Shown here: one piece after another, positions 17,311 to 26,684 of the stretch
Layout of the letters: every line of letters begins with the position of its first letter
How positions within the stretch are numbered: the stretch's first letter is position 1
DNA from: Corynebacterium sp. HMSC04H06
GTDB lineage: Bacteria; Actinomycetota; Actinomycetes; Mycobacteriales; Mycobacteriaceae
Direction of reading: 5' to 3'
Length of the DNA stretch: 64,000 bases
Assembly (NCBI RefSeq): GCF_001815935.1
Contig: NZ_KV823453.1
Location: forward strand, 1-64,000
Made by a program: the position numbers and the translations under genes
Notes under the pieces: model-generated
What the model saw: the letters and a program-made list of their open reading frames with translations, nothing else
Told to the model about the DNA's origin: nothing
The model's database searches: none

Positions 17311-20300
17311 CTACTGCCCCACCGAAATCACGTTCTTTTTGTCCTTCGGTGCGGGCTTGCCCGGATCGTCGCCGGTGACGTCTACCTTGTCCACGTCGAA
17401 CATGGCGGAGATGAAATCGGCCACCCACTGCACCAGCTCCGTATCGCGCAGCTGCGGGGAGGTGACGTTGCGGCCCGCCTTCGGGAAGGGCACCTGCAGC
17501 GCCTGGGCCGCGGCGCGGTAGTTCGACCCCGGGTACAGGCGCTTGAGGCGCACCTGCTTGGAATCGAGCAGCTCGACTGGGTGGAATTTCAGGCGGGTGC
17601 CCTGCACCGTGACGTCGGAGATGCCTGCCCGGCGCGCCTGGTGGCGCAGCCGCGCCACGGCCAGAAGGCGCAGGACCTCGGTGGGCACAGGCCCGAAGCG
17701 GTCCTCCATCTCCTCGCGGACGGCGCGCAGGTCGTTGTCGTCCTGGGAGGCCGCCAGCTTGCGGTAGACCTCCAGGCGCAGGCGCTCGGAGTTGATGTAG
17801 CGCTCCGGGATGTGCGCGTCCACTGGCAGGTCGATGCGGATTTCCTTCGGGGCCTCGTCGGTGACCTGCGGGGTCTCGCCCTTGGCCAGGGCCTTGAAGG
17901 TCTCCACGGCCTCGCCCACCAGCCGCACGTAGAGGTCGAAGCCGACGCCGGCGATGTGTCCGGACTGCTGGGCGCCCAGCACGTTGCCGGCGCCGCGCAT
18001 CTCCAGGTCCTTCATCGCCACGGCCATGCCGGCGCCCAGGTCGTTGTTCTGGGCGATGGTGGCCAGGCGGTCGTAACTGGTCTCGCTGAGGGTTGCGCCC
18101 TTCGGGTAGAGGAAGTAGGCGTAGCCGCGCTCGCGGGAGCGCCCCACGCGGCCGCGCAGCTGGTGCAGCTGGGACAGGCCCATGTGGTGGGCGTTTTCCA
18201 CGATCAGGGTGTTGGCGTTGGCGATGTCCAGGCCGGTCTCCACGATGGTCGTGCACACCAGCACGTCATACTCGCGGTCCCAGAAGCCCTGCACGGTCTT
18301 TTCCAGGACTTCCTCGGGCATCTGCCCGTGGGCGACCACCACGCGCGCCTCCGGCACGAGCTCCCGGATTTCGCGCGCCTTCTTTTCGATGTCCGCGACC
18401 TTGTTGTGGATGAAGAAGGTCTGGCCGTCACGCAGCAGCTCGCGCCGGATGGCGGCCGCGACCTGCTTGTCCTCGTAGGCGCCGACATAGGTCAGCACCG
18501 GGTGCCGGTCTTCCGGCGGGGTGAGGATGGTGGACATCTCGCGGATGCCGGCCATGGACATCTCCAGCGTGCGCGGGATGGGCGTGGCGGACATCGTCAG
18601 CACGTCAACCGAGGCCTTGAGCGCCTTGATGTGTTCCTTGTGCTCGACGCCGAAGCGCTGCTCCTCGTCCACGATGATGAGCCCCAGCTGCTTCCAATAC
18701 ACCCCGGTCTGCAACAGGCGGTGGGTGCCGATGACGATGTCGATCGTGCCATCCGCCAGGCCGGAGATAATCTCCTTGGCCTCCTTCTGGGTGGTAAAGC
18801 GGGAGAGCACCCTCACTTCCAGCGGGAAGCCCGCCATGCGCTCGGTGAAGGTGTTGTAGTGCTGCTGGGCCAGCAGCGTGGTCGGCACCAGGACCGCGAC
18901 CTGCTTGTCGTCTTGGACAGCCTTGAAGGCCGCGCGCACGGCGACCTCGGTCTTGCCGTAGCCGACATCTCCCACCACGACGCGGTCCATCGGCACGGTG
19001 GATTCCATGTCGTGCTTGACCGCGTCGATGGCCAGCATCTGATCCTCGGTCTCTACGAAGGGGAAGTTGTCTTCCATCTCCTGCTGCCAGGGCGAGTCCT
19101 CCGCGAAGGCGTGCCCGGGGGCGGCCTGGCGCTTGGCGTAGAGTTCCACCAGCTCGCCGGCGATTTCGCGCACGGCGGCCCGGGCCTTCTTCTTGGTGTT
19201 CTTCCAGTCCGAACCGCCCATCTTGGACAGCTTCGGGGCCTCGCCTCCGGTGTATTTGCTCAGCAGGTCCAGCGAGTCCATGGGCACCCACAGCTGATCC
19301 GCCGGCTGGCCGCGCTTGGAGGCGGCGTATTCCAGCACGATGTACTCGCGCCGGGAGGTCTCGTCCCCGGCCTTGATGGTGCGTTCGGCCATCTTCATAA
19401 AGCGGCCGATGCCGTGGGTTTCGTGCACAACGAAATCGCCCTGCTTCAGGGCCAGGGGATCGACCTTGTTGCGGCGCTTGGCCGGGCGGCGCTTGGCGCC
19501 GGCGATATCGCCCACGCGGTTACCGGTCAGGTCGGTTTCCGTGATGACGACCAGCGGCAGGGCTTCCGCGTCCTTGAGCTTGCGAACTTTGGGGAAGACC
19601 AGGCCGGCGTGGCTGAGCGCCTGGTACAGGGTGACCTTGCCCGGGCTGGGCTCCCAGCCCGGGGTGGCAACCTCGGTGGGGATCCCCTTCTCGGCGAAAC
19701 GCTCCACCATGCGCTTGATGGCGCCGTGGGCGGGCGCGATGAACGCCGCCCCGCCGCCGGCCTGGGTGTGGGCGAGCAGCTCAGCCATCATCTGGTCGAT
19801 GGCCTTGAGATCCCCGCGCGGGGTGGGGCCCGGCTCGAATTCGAGCGGCAGGGTCTCGGCCTCGTCGGCGGCGAATATGCCGGGCGGGGCGAAGGTCCAC
19901 AGCGGGCGCCCGGAGTCGGTGACCAGGTCCGACAGTTCGTCGTAGTCGCGGAAGCTGGCCGCCGACAGGTCGAGGCCCTCCGTGGCCAGCGGGCCGTCCG
20001 CGCCCATGGCGGCGGCCTCCCAGCCGGCGGCCATGAACTCCGCGTCCGTGTCGACCAGGTCAGAAATGCGCGTGCGAATCTTCTCCGGCGCCACCAGAAC
20101 CACGTGGGCGCTCGCGTCCAGGAAGTCCGTCAGGGTGACCATCGGGGCATCGCTTAGCGCCGGCAGCAGCGCCTCCATGCCATCGGCGGGGATCTTCTCG
20201 CCCAGCTTGGTCAGCAGCTCCACCAGGGCCGGATTGCCCGGGTGCTTCTGGGCCAGCTCCCCGGCCCGCCGCGCAACCGCGTCAGTAACGGGCAGTTCGC

Positions 20301-20976
20301 GGGCGGGATAGACGTCGACGGCGCCGACCTCAATCTCCGGGATGGTACGCTGATCGGCCACGGAGAACTGCCGGATATCGGTAATCTCGTCGCCCCAGAA
20401 CTCCACGCGCACCGGGTAGTCCAGCGTCGTCGGGTAGACGTCCAGAATCCCGCCGCGGATGGCGTATTCACCCTTCCGGGCCACCATGTCCACGTGGCGG
20501 TAGGCCTTAAAGTCCAGGGCCTCCACGAGCCCGGTGAGGTCGTGTTCTTCCTCCTCCGCGAGGTGGATCGGCGCCCGGCCCTCCACCTCCTGGAGGATCG
20601 GCTGGCTAAAACCGCGCGCCGCGGTAACCACCACGCGCACGTCGCCGCGCGATAGCCGGTTCAAGACCTGCGCGCGGCGGCCGATGATATCCACGCCCGG
20701 GCTCAACCGCTCGTGCGGTAGCGTCTCCCAGGCAGGGAAATAAGCCACGGCATCGCCCAGCATGGCGGCCAGTTCGGCGCTGAGATCCTCCGCCTCACGG
20801 CCGGTCGCGGTGACCACCAGCACCGGCGCCTGGTTGGCCAGCGTGCCAATCGCCCAGGGACGAGCCTGGTCAATGCCAGTGATGTGCAGGGCACGCTCCC
20901 CCACCTGGGCGACCAGGCCTTTAAGCTTCGGATCGGAGGCAGCGACCTTGAGCAGGCCGGCCAGCATTGCCGTCAT
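17311..20976 (-). CDS. mfd: Transcription-repair coupling factor Mfd
   Basis: A 1221-residue cytoplasmic ATPase that removes RNA polymerase stalled at DNA lesions and recruits UvrA. Domains in order are a UvrB-like N-terminus, the RNA polymerase interaction region (about 500-560), RecG-like superfamily 2 helicase domains with Walker A GDVGYGKTEVA and the DEEQRFG box, motif QLRGRVGRS, and a C-terminal D7 domain. Length and motifs are complete. The ATG at 20976 shares one base with the stop of the upstream TetR gene (TAATG), so translation is coupled. An in-frame extension to 21069 lies inside the TetR gene and is unlikely. Confidence 0.97.
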   Translation of the reverse strand: MTAMLAGLLKVAASDPKLKGLVAQVGERALHITGIDQARPWAIGTLANQAPVLVVTATGREAEDLSAELAAMLGDAVAYFPAWETLPHERLSPGVDIIGRRAQVLNRLSRGDVRVVVTAARGFSQPILQEVEGRAPIHLAEEEEHDLTGLVEALDFKAYRHVDMVARKGEYAIRGGILDVYPTTLDYPVRVEFWGDEITDIRQFSVADQRTIPEIEVGAVDVYPARELPVTDAVARRAGELAQKHPGNPALVELLTKLGEKIPADGMEALLPALSDAPMVTLTDFLDASAHVVLVAPEKIRTRISDLVDTDAEFMAAGWEAAAMGADGPLATEGLDLSAASFRDYDELSDLVTDSGRPLWTFAPPGIFAADEAETLPLEFEPGPTPRGDLKAIDQMMAELLAHTQAGGGAAFIAPAHGAIKRMVERFAEKGIPTEVATPGWEPSPGKVTLYQALSHAGLVFPKVRKLKDAEALPLVVITETDLTGNRVGDIAGAKRRPAKRRNKVDPLALKQGDFVVHETHGIGRFMKMAERTIKAGDETSRREYIVLEYAASKRGQPADQLWVPMDSLDLLSKYTGGEAPKLSKMGGSDWKNTKKKARAAVREIAGELVELYAKRQAAPGHAFAEDSPWQQEMEDNFPFVETEDQMLAIDAVKHDMESTVPMDRVVVGDVGYGKTEVAVRAAFKAVQDDKQVAVLVPTTLLAQQHYNTFTERMAGFPLEVRVLSRFTTQKEAKEIISGLADGTIDIVIGTHRLLQTGVYWKQLGLIIVDEEQRFGVEHKEHIKALKASVDVLTMSATPIPRTLEMSMAGIREMSTILTPPEDRHPVLTYVGAYEDKQVAAAIRRELLRDGQTFFIHNKVADIEKKAREIRELVPEARVVVAHGQMPEEVLEKTVQGFWDREYDVLVCTTIVETGLDIANANTLIVENAHHMGLSQLHQLRGRVGRSRERGYAYFLYPKGATLSETSYDRLATIAQNNDLGAGMAVAMKDLEMRGAGNVLGAQQSGHIAGVGFDLYVRLVGEAVETFKALAKGETPQVTDEAPKEIRIDLPVDAHIPERYINSERLRLEVYRKLAASQDDNDLRAVREEMEDRFGPVPTEVLRLLAVARLRHQARRAGISDVTVQGTRLKFHPVELLDSKQVRLKRLYPGSNYRAAAQALQVPFPKAGRNVTSPQLRDTELVQWVADFISAMFDVDKVDVTGDDPGKPAPKDKKNVISVGQ

Positions 20977-21620
20977 TAATTCTCCTCTTCCTGTGTCTGC
21001 CCCGCGCCACCGGCCGGCGGCGCGACGAGCTTCGGCTGGGCTTGCATGCCGGATAGCCCATTCCAACACAAATTAACAATATGCGCGGCCACGACCTCTT
21101 TGTCCGGCTGGCGTACATCCAGCCACCATAGTGCCGTGGTGGAAACCATCCCAACCAGCGCCTGCCCATAGAGCGTAGCCAATTCCTCGTCCAGGCCCCG
21201 GCGGGCAAAAGCCCGGCCCAGTATATAGCTGACCTGGCCAACCGCCGTATTCAACAACGTGCCGTAGGAGCGCTCCGTGCCAGGCTTGGAGTCGCGCACC
21301 AGGATAACGAAACCGTCGGTTTCCTCCTCCACGTAGGTCAACAACGCCAGCGCGGCCTGCTCAATGCGCTCCCGCCAGCTGCCGTGCTCGATCGCCTCCG
21401 TAATGACGGCCTCCAGCGCCACCATCTCCCGGTCAACAACCACCGCGTAGAGCCCTTCCTTGCCCCCGAAGTGCTCGTAGACCACCGGTTTTGAGACCCC
21501 AGCCCGCGCCGCAATTTCCTCGACACTAGCCCCGTCGAAACCTAGCTCCGCAAAGGCCGCCCGGCCCACAGCCAGCAGCTGTTCGCGCCGCTGGCGGCCC
21601 GTCATGCGTCGTTTCACCAT
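20976..21620 (-). CDS. TetR family transcriptional regulator
   Basis: A 214-residue regulator. The N-terminal helix-turn-helix spans about residues 10-56: ASVEEIAARAGVSKPVVYEH is the recognition part and FGGKEGLYAVVV follows. The remaining helices form a ligand-binding domain with no obvious ligand signature. The C-terminus ends in a Pro/Gly/Glu-rich tail. The gene is directly upstream of mfd and translationally coupled to it. Coupled TetR-mfd genes suggest shared expression rather than a functional link. The ATG at 21620 is the first in the frame; an ATG five codons later is an alternative. Confidence 0.88.
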   Translation of the reverse strand: MVKRRMTGRQRREQLLAVGRAAFAELGFDGASVEEIAARAGVSKPVVYEHFGGKEGLYAVVVDREMVALEAVITEAIEHGSWRERIEQAALALLTYVEEETDGFVILVRDSKPGTERSYGTLLNTAVGQVSYILGRAFARRGLDEELATLYGQALVGMVSTTALWWLDVRQPDKEVVAAHIVNLCWNGLSGMQAQPKLVAPPAGGAGQTQEEEN

Positions 21621-21813
21621 GCCTTAAAGCCTAGCCGCCGATGCCCCCTGCAGGCACCACCGGGCCTGCCACCCCGCCCAGTGCCCGGGCCTCACCGACC
21701 CATCCACGACGCCGTCGCCCACCCTCCCTACGACGCCACGACCCGATTATTCAAATCCCCGACCCGTAAGGTAGTCTGTTAGGGCACAACGCCACACCTA
21801 TGAAGCGTCGTGA

Positions 21814-21885
21814 TTCCCCATGGTGTAATCGGCAACACTACGGTTTTTGGTACCGTCATTCTAGGTTCGAGTCCTGGTGGGGAAG
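21814..21885 (+). tRNA. tRNA-Gln(UUG)
   Basis: A cloverleaf with acceptor TTCCCCA/TGGGGAA, D arm GTGTAATCGGCAACAC, anticodon stem ACGGT/ACCGT with loop TTTTGGT (anticodon UUG), T arm CTAGG-TTCGAGT-CCTGG and discriminator G. The CCA end is not encoded. The U1-A72 first pair suits glutamine tRNA. Confidence 0.92.
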
Positions 21886-21896
21886 CTGTCCATTTA

Positions 21897-21934
21897 CCCG
21901 CCCTGAGCAGTTTTCACTGGTAGGGCGGGTTTTT
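21897..21934 (+). terminator. Terminator of tRNA-Gln
   Basis: A CCCGCCCT/AGGGCGGG stem is followed by TTTTT, 12 bases after the tRNA. Confidence 0.85.
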
Positions 21935-22264
21935 ACATATCCGCCGTCCAACCAACCCAGACTTTCCACGGGCTAATTTTTGTTTTTCGTCGTGGAATTC
22001 CTCGCTCCCCACTTACCGCGCCTAGCACTAGACAAGCATCTGATTGCCGCATAAGCTCGGACTCAAACGGCAAGGGAAAAGGTCCCGGCCATCTAGTACG
22101 GAAGAGAGTCCGAAATGCACAAGACAAGTGTCTTCACCGAACGCGTCACCACCACCCCCGTCACCGCCGCAGGTGCGGATGCCCTTGCCGCCTGAGCGAG
22201 ACAACGGGCGCTCCACACAGTTCTGGTAACCCACTCCCCTCATCTTTGACCAAGGAGTTAAGAC
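21935..22264. other. Intergenic region with a possible short leader frame
   Basis: This 330-bp region carries a 26-codon frame (22115-22195) and the ribosome-binding site AAGGAG of the next gene. No other gene is evident. Confidence 0.5.
22115..22195 (+). CDS. Possible 26-residue leader peptide
   Basis: An ATG at 22115 opens a 26-residue frame ending TGA at 22195, with GGAAGAGAG upstream and the HTH-protein gene starting 70 bases later. The peptide is Thr/Val/Ala-rich with no regulatory codon run. The evidence is weak; it could be chance. Confidence 0.25.
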   Translation: MHKTSVFTERVTTTPVTAAGADALAA

Positions 22265-22903
22265 ATGACCTATATCATCAGCGCGGCCCAGTTCGACTAC
22301 GACCTGGAGGTCTGGGGCGAAACGCTCTCGGAAGTGCGCAAGAAGCTCGTCGACGAGGCCTTGGACCAGGGCATAAATATGGACTGCTGGCTAGACCAGG
22401 TCCACGCGGTCTCCCTTCTCGATGAGTCCGAATTGGACGAGGAGGAGGTCGCGGAGATCAACGACCCGCGTCCGCTAAATTCGGATACTTTGCGCGATTT
22501 GGCCATCCACGTCTGGGACGTGCCGGACGTCAAGTACGAGGTGACTGAGGCTCCCGTCTCCATCACCCGCGGCGAGCTCAAGGCCTCCCAGCACCTGCTG
22601 GGTTTGGACAACGCCGGCATGGCCCACGCCCTAAACGTCGCCCCGCGCACCTACGCCCGCTGGATCGCCGGGGCCATGCGCATCCCGATGGGGATCTGCG
22701 AAGACGTGCACGCCCTATTTGCCCGCATGGACAAGGACGCGGCCGAGCTTAGCCGCCTGCACGACCAGGAGACGATCGTCGTCTACCCGGGCACCGAGTC
22801 GGAACAGCAGCTCGACGGTCGCAGCCTGGGCTGGGAGCAGCGCGCCTGCGAGCTCGCGATGCGCACGCACGGCGTGCCCGTCTACCTCGGCGGCGAGGTC
22901 TAA
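22265..22903 (+). CDS. YdiL-like helix-turn-helix protein of unknown function
   Basis: A 212-residue soluble, acidic protein. The centre (about residues 102-145) looks like a helix-turn-helix of the XRE/YdiL type: ITRGELKASQHLLGLDNA, then MAHALNVAPRTYARWIAG. The N-terminal 90 residues are acidic and unrecognised. The C-terminal part includes ETIVVYPGTESEQ. It may be a DNA-binding regulator or an antitoxin-like protein, but no partner gene lies next to it. The ATG at 22265 has AAGGAG 10 bases upstream. Nearby spacing and the terminator at 22926 indicate a single-gene unit. Confidence 0.7.
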   Translation: MTYIISAAQFDYDLEVWGETLSEVRKKLVDEALDQGINMDCWLDQVHAVSLLDESELDEEEVAEINDPRPLNSDTLRDLAIHVWDVPDVKYEVTEAPVSITRGELKASQHLLGLDNAGMAHALNVAPRTYARWIAGAMRIPMGICEDVHALFARMDKDAAELSRLHDQETIVVYPGTESEQQLDGRSLGWEQRACELAMRTHGVPVYLGGEV

Positions 22904-22925
22904 TGACCCCCTAGTCCGCTAAAAA

Positions 22926-22963
22926 CGCCCCCGCACGCAACCATCAGGTCACCTGCGGGGGCG
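22926..22963 (-). terminator. Rho-independent terminator of the serine utilisation cluster
   Basis: A CGCCCCCGC/GCGGGGGCG stem is followed on the minus strand by TTTTT. It lies 26 bases past the stop of the PAS-HTH regulator gene and may also end the rightward HTH gene. Confidence 0.75.
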
Positions 22964-22988
22964 CTTCCATATCGCAGCTCCGAGCTGC

Positions 22989-23801
22989 TTAGGTGCGGAC
23001 CTTCACGAGGTCGCGGTACACAGTGGGCTCGGAGACTTCCAGACGCTCCGCTGCTGCGGCGATTCCACCTTTGAGCAGGAAGAATCCTGCTTCTTCAAGG
23101 TCCGCAACAACTTCCAGACGTTCGTCTCGACGCATCTGGTTTGGCGCAGCGCCTTGCTTTTCTAGTGCGGTATCCAGCATGGACTCTAGGAGGGACTCCA
23201 GGTTGGTCCGCAAGCTTTCTAGGGAGTGGTGGCTTTCTTCCTTTTCCTCGTCTGAACCGTAGTTGGTGGTATTGGAGACGGCAGCCGCGCTCGTGGCTTG
23301 GGCGAGCTCCACCACCCGGCGCTTGGCCTCGGCCGTGGTCGGCATGGGAGCTCCCTCAGCAGCGCTGTCGCGGGATTCGCCGATGAGGCTGCCGGCTAGG
23401 CGCTGCACGTTGACAAGTTCGGTGATGTCAACGTTCACGCAGACCATCCCGATGAGTTCGTTGGACTCATCCCGGATGAAGTAGCTGGACGAACGGCAGA
23501 TACGGCCAACGGCGTTGACTGAGCGGTAGCCCGCCACGAACGGGATGGAGTCGTGAGAGCCCTGCTTCATGAACCACAGGGCGAAGTCCGTCACCGGACC
23601 GCCGACCTCACGGCCACTGATGTGGCTGTTGACGATGGCGATGATGGACTCATCCGGCACGGTCAGATCGTGCAGCACAACCTCGCAGTTGGGTCCCATC
23701 GCCTGGCCCATGAACTCCACCAGAGGAACGTAGCGGGCATGCAGGTCGGCCGTGTCTTTCACCGGTGCAGAGGTGATGAGGTCTTTCAAAGCCGTGTGCA
23801 T
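22989..23801 (-). CDS. YheO/DauR-like PAS-HTH transcriptional regulator
   Basis: A 270-residue regulator. Residues 20-140 match the YheO-like PAS domain: GPNCEVVLHDLTVPDESI near residue 37 and SSSYFIRDESNELIGMVCVN near residue 104. The C-terminal 60 residues carry a DauR-type helix-turn-helix: EEAGFFLLKGGIAAAAERLE, then VSEPTVYRDL. The family includes DauR, which responds to D-arginine in Pseudomonas. Here it is the last gene of a leftward serine transporter-dehydratase cluster, so it probably controls that cluster in response to serine or a related amino acid. The 67-bp gap to sdaA suggests co-transcription. Confidence 0.85.
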   Translation of the reverse strand: MHTALKDLITSAPVKDTADLHARYVPLVEFMGQAMGPNCEVVLHDLTVPDESIIAIVNSHISGREVGGPVTDFALWFMKQGSHDSIPFVAGYRSVNAVGRICRSSSYFIRDESNELIGMVCVNVDITELVNVQRLAGSLIGESRDSAAEGAPMPTTAEAKRRVVELAQATSAAAVSNTTNYGSDEEKEESHHSLESLRTNLESLLESMLDTALEKQGAAPNQMRRDERLEVVADLEEAGFFLLKGGIAAAAERLEVSEPTVYRDLVKVRT

Positions 23802-23868
23802 GTCCGGGTTCCTTATCTCTGGTGGGGTTCAATCTTTTGCTATGAGTTTTCTTACGTATTCCGTAAGT

Positions 23869-25242
23869 TTAGCTGCAAGGCAGCAGTCGGGGGAAGAGAA
23901 CGGTGGCCAGACCGCCCTCGGAGGTCTCCCGATACTTGGAGTTCATGTCCTTACCGGTCTGGTACATGGTCTCGATGACGTTGTCCAGGGACACGGTCGG
24001 GTCGGACTCGCGTTCCAGGGCCATGCGGGCCGCGTTGACGGCCTTGACGGCGCCGACAGCATTGCGCTCGATGCAGGGCACCTGCACCTGGCCGCAGACC
24101 GGGTCACAGGTCAGGCCCAGGTTGTGTTCCATGCCGATTTCGGCAGCGGCACACACCTGCTCCGGGGTGCCACCCATGAGTTGGGCCAGGCCGGCCGCAG
24201 CCATGGAGCAGGCCACGCCCACCTCACCCTGGCAACCAACCTCAGCGCCAGAGATGGAGGCGTTCATCTTGAACAGCGCGCCCACCTGGGTGCAGGTCAG
24301 GAAGTAGTCGCGGTAGGTGTCCTCGTCGACTGGAGAGATGAACTTGTCATAGTAAGCCAGCACGGCTGGGACGATGCCGCAGGCACCATTGGTCGGAGCG
24401 GTAACCACGCGCCCACCGGAGGCGTTGACCTCGTTGACGGCCAGGCCGAAGACGTTCAGCCAGCTCATTGCGCTCAGCGGGTCGTTACCGCCGTTCGGCT
24501 TCTCGGTCAGGCGCTTGTACAGCACGGCTGCGCGGCGGGGAACGTGCAGCTTGCCCGGCAGCGTGCCCTCAGTGGTGATGCCGCGCTGGATACCTTCCTT
24601 CATGACGTCCCAGACCTTGGCCATGTGCTCGCGCACTGCGTTCTCGCCGTGAGCCTCGATTTCGTTGGCCATGGCCAACTCCGGGATGGACAGGTCGTGG
24701 CGGCGGCACAGGTCGAGCAGGGCCGCCGCGGTCGGGTACGCGTACGGCACCGGCTGGTGCGGGGCGCAGGCGCCGCCGACTTCCTCAGCCTCCACAATGA
24801 AGCCGCCACCGATGGAACAGTAGATCTTCTCCATGACGACCTCGTCGCCGTTGTAGGCGGTCAGGGACATGGTGTTCTCGTGAGCCGGGTGGAAATCGGA
24901 GCGGAAGACGATGTCGTCGAAGTTGACCATGCGCTCGGCGGAGCCGATTTCCAGCTTGTTGGTGGCGCGTACCTTGGCCAGGAAGACCGGCATATCGTCG
25001 ATGTCGACGGTCTCGGGCTCGTTGCCCGCCACGCCCATGATGATCGCGTCGTCAGTGGCGTGGCCCTTGCCCGTCAGGGACAGGGAGCCGTAGACCTCTG
25101 CGTGGATGCGGTCGACCCGGTCGATGATTTCGGCGCGCTCGAGTTCATCCACGAACTGGCGGCCGGCCTTCATTGGCCCCAAGGTGTGGGAGCTAGAGGG
25201 CCCGATACCAATCTTGAACATTTCAAAAATACTGACGAACAT
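23869..25242 (-). CDS. sdaA: L-serine dehydratase, single-chain iron-sulfur type
   Basis: A 457-residue enzyme that deaminates L-serine to pyruvate and ammonia. The N-terminal beta domain begins with FKIGIGPSSSHTLGPMKAG. The catalytic alpha domain supplies the cluster cysteines in GACGIVPAV and in CDPVCGQVQVPCIERNA, which ligate an oxygen-sensitive [4Fe-4S] cluster. Fusion of both domains and the length match SdaA of Gram-negative bacteria and C. glutamicum. The ATG at 25242 has GGAAAGGTAATCC upstream. It lies 71 bases after the serine transporter gene and is probably expressed with it for serine catabolism. Confidence 0.95.
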   Translation of the reverse strand: MFVSIFEMFKIGIGPSSSHTLGPMKAGRQFVDELERAEIIDRVDRIHAEVYGSLSLTGKGHATDDAIIMGVAGNEPETVDIDDMPVFLAKVRATNKLEIGSAERMVNFDDIVFRSDFHPAHENTMSLTAYNGDEVVMEKIYCSIGGGFIVEAEEVGGACAPHQPVPYAYPTAAALLDLCRRHDLSIPELAMANEIEAHGENAVREHMAKVWDVMKEGIQRGITTEGTLPGKLHVPRRAAVLYKRLTEKPNGGNDPLSAMSWLNVFGLAVNEVNASGGRVVTAPTNGACGIVPAVLAYYDKFISPVDEDTYRDYFLTCTQVGALFKMNASISGAEVGCQGEVGVACSMAAAGLAQLMGGTPEQVCAAAEIGMEHNLGLTCDPVCGQVQVPCIERNAVGAVKAVNAARMALERESDPTVSLDNVIETMYQTGKDMNSKYRETSEGGLATVLFPRLLPCS

Positions 25243-25313
25243 GGTTGGATTACCTTTCCGAAATTTTCCTATTCCCGTAGTGGGATTACCGAAGTGGGAC
25301 GGAGGAAGTGGTC

Positions 25314-26684
25314 TTAGAAGACCTGGATGATGTTGTAGACGATGGTGGCAACGGCCACGATGCCGATGACGGTAATGAAGTAGTTGCCGAAGTGTCCGCG
25401 GAACTTCTTCAGGGCGTCAATCTTGTGGATGGCGTACTGCGGCATCAGGAAGAGGAGGATGGCAATCGTCGGACCGCAGAGGGTCTCAATCATGCCCAGG
25501 ATGGACGGGTTAGCCCAAGCGACCAGCCAGGAGGAAACCAGCATGAAGATGAGGGTGCCAGTTTCCAGGGCTTTGTTACGCTGCAGGTGGCCGCCGGAGG
25601 ACTTCACGACGATACCTTCGAAGCCTTCGGCCGCACCGAGGTAGTGGCCCAGGAAGGACTTGGCGACGGCGATGATGGCGACAATCGGGGCGACCCAAGC
25701 GATAATCGGGTCATCGAAGTGGTTAGCCAGGTAGGACAGGATGGTGATGTTTTGTTCCTTGGCTTCTACCACGTTCTCCGGGGACAGGGACAGCGCGCAG
25801 CTGAATACGAAGAACATAACCACGCCGACCATGAGAGCCTCAGCGGCGGCTAGGACCTGGCCGGTCTTCTTGTCAGCCGCGGCACCGTACTCCTGGCGCT
25901 TTGCCTTGGCGAAGGAGGAGATAATCGGCGAGTGGTTGAAGGAGAAGACCATAACCGGGATCAGCAGCAGCAGGGTAACACCCAGGCCGTGGCCGGAGAC
26001 GCGGGAGACCTCGCTCATGTCGAAGGTACTGAACAGGGCGCCAGACCAGTTCGGGATGAGGTACAGAGACAGCAGGACCAGGATGGCGATGAACGGGAAG
26101 ACCAGAACGGACATGGCCTTGACCACGAAGTCGTTGCCCATGCGGACAATCAGGATGAGTCCACCAACCAGGATGGCGGACAGCAGCCAGCGTGACGGCG
26201 GCTCGATGCCCAGCTGGTGCTGCATGAAGCTGGAGACCGTGTTGACGATGGTGACCGAGTAGACCAGCAGAATCGGGTATACCGACAGGAAGTACAGGAT
26301 GGTCATGGCCATGCCGGCCTTCGGGCCGAAGTGCTCCTCGACCACCTGGGTCAGGTCAGCGTCCGGGTTGGAGCTGGAGAGCATGAAGCGGGTCAGCCCG
26401 CGGTGAGCCATGAAGGTCATCGGGAACGCAACCAGCGTCATGATGATGAGCGGGATAATACCGCCCTGGCCGGCGTTGATCGGGAGGAAGAGAACGCCGG
26501 CACCAATTGCGGTACCGAACAGGCTCAGCATCCAGACCGTGTCGGTCTTGTGCCAACCGCGTGGATCCACGGTGGGCTTTTCGCCAGAAAGAAGCGTGGC
26601 CGTGTTCTGTGCTTTGACGGACTGCGAATCGCCAGAGCCGGATTCTGACCCGGCGGCGTTCTGCGGGTTGATGATTGTGGACAT
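25314..26684 (-). CDS. sdaC: Serine/threonine transporter (HAAAP/SdaC-like)
   Basis: A 456-residue membrane protein with about 11 transmembrane segments after a 55-residue polar N-terminus. The first membrane segment contains SLFGTAIGAGVLFLPINAG, a hallmark of the hydroxy/aromatic amino acid permease family (SdaC, TdcC). FSFNHSPIISSFAKAKR fits the SdaC branch. It probably imports L-serine with protons for the dehydratase encoded downstream. I chose the ATG at 26684 because GGGAGAGAC precedes it; the frame stays open to 26900 but that part is not protein-like. The upstream region is long and holds palindromes. Confidence 0.88.
   Translation of the reverse strand: MSTIINPQNAAGSESGSGDSQSVKAQNTATLLSGEKPTVDPRGWHKTDTVWMLSLFGTAIGAGVLFLPINAGQGGIIPLIIMTLVAFPMTFMAHRGLTRFMLSSSNPDADLTQVVEEHFGPKAGMAMTILYFLSVYPILLVYSVTIVNTVSSFMQHQLGIEPPSRWLLSAILVGGLILIVRMGNDFVVKAMSVLVFPFIAILVLLSLYLIPNWSGALFSTFDMSEVSRVSGHGLGVTLLLLIPVMVFSFNHSPIISSFAKAKRQEYGAAADKKTGQVLAAAEALMVGVVMFFVFSCALSLSPENVVEAKEQNITILSYLANHFDDPIIAWVAPIVAIIAVAKSFLGHYLGAAEGFEGIVVKSSGGHLQRNKALETGTLIFMLVSSWLVAWANPSILGMIETLCGPTIAILLFLMPQYAIHKIDALKKFRGHFGNYFITVIGIVAVATIVYNIIQVF

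Noticed and set aside
17179-20157. A 992-codon open frame on the plus strand opposite mfd
   Set aside because: It is the antisense shadow of mfd, which has all helicase motifs on the minus strand. High GC keeps the opposite frame free of stops.
21814-22264. Integration site at tRNA-Gln
   Set aside because: No integrase and no second copy of the tRNA 3' end is visible in the window.
23752-25317. A 521-codon plus-strand frame opposite sdaA
   Set aside because: Antisense of the serine dehydratase; it has no recognisable motif.
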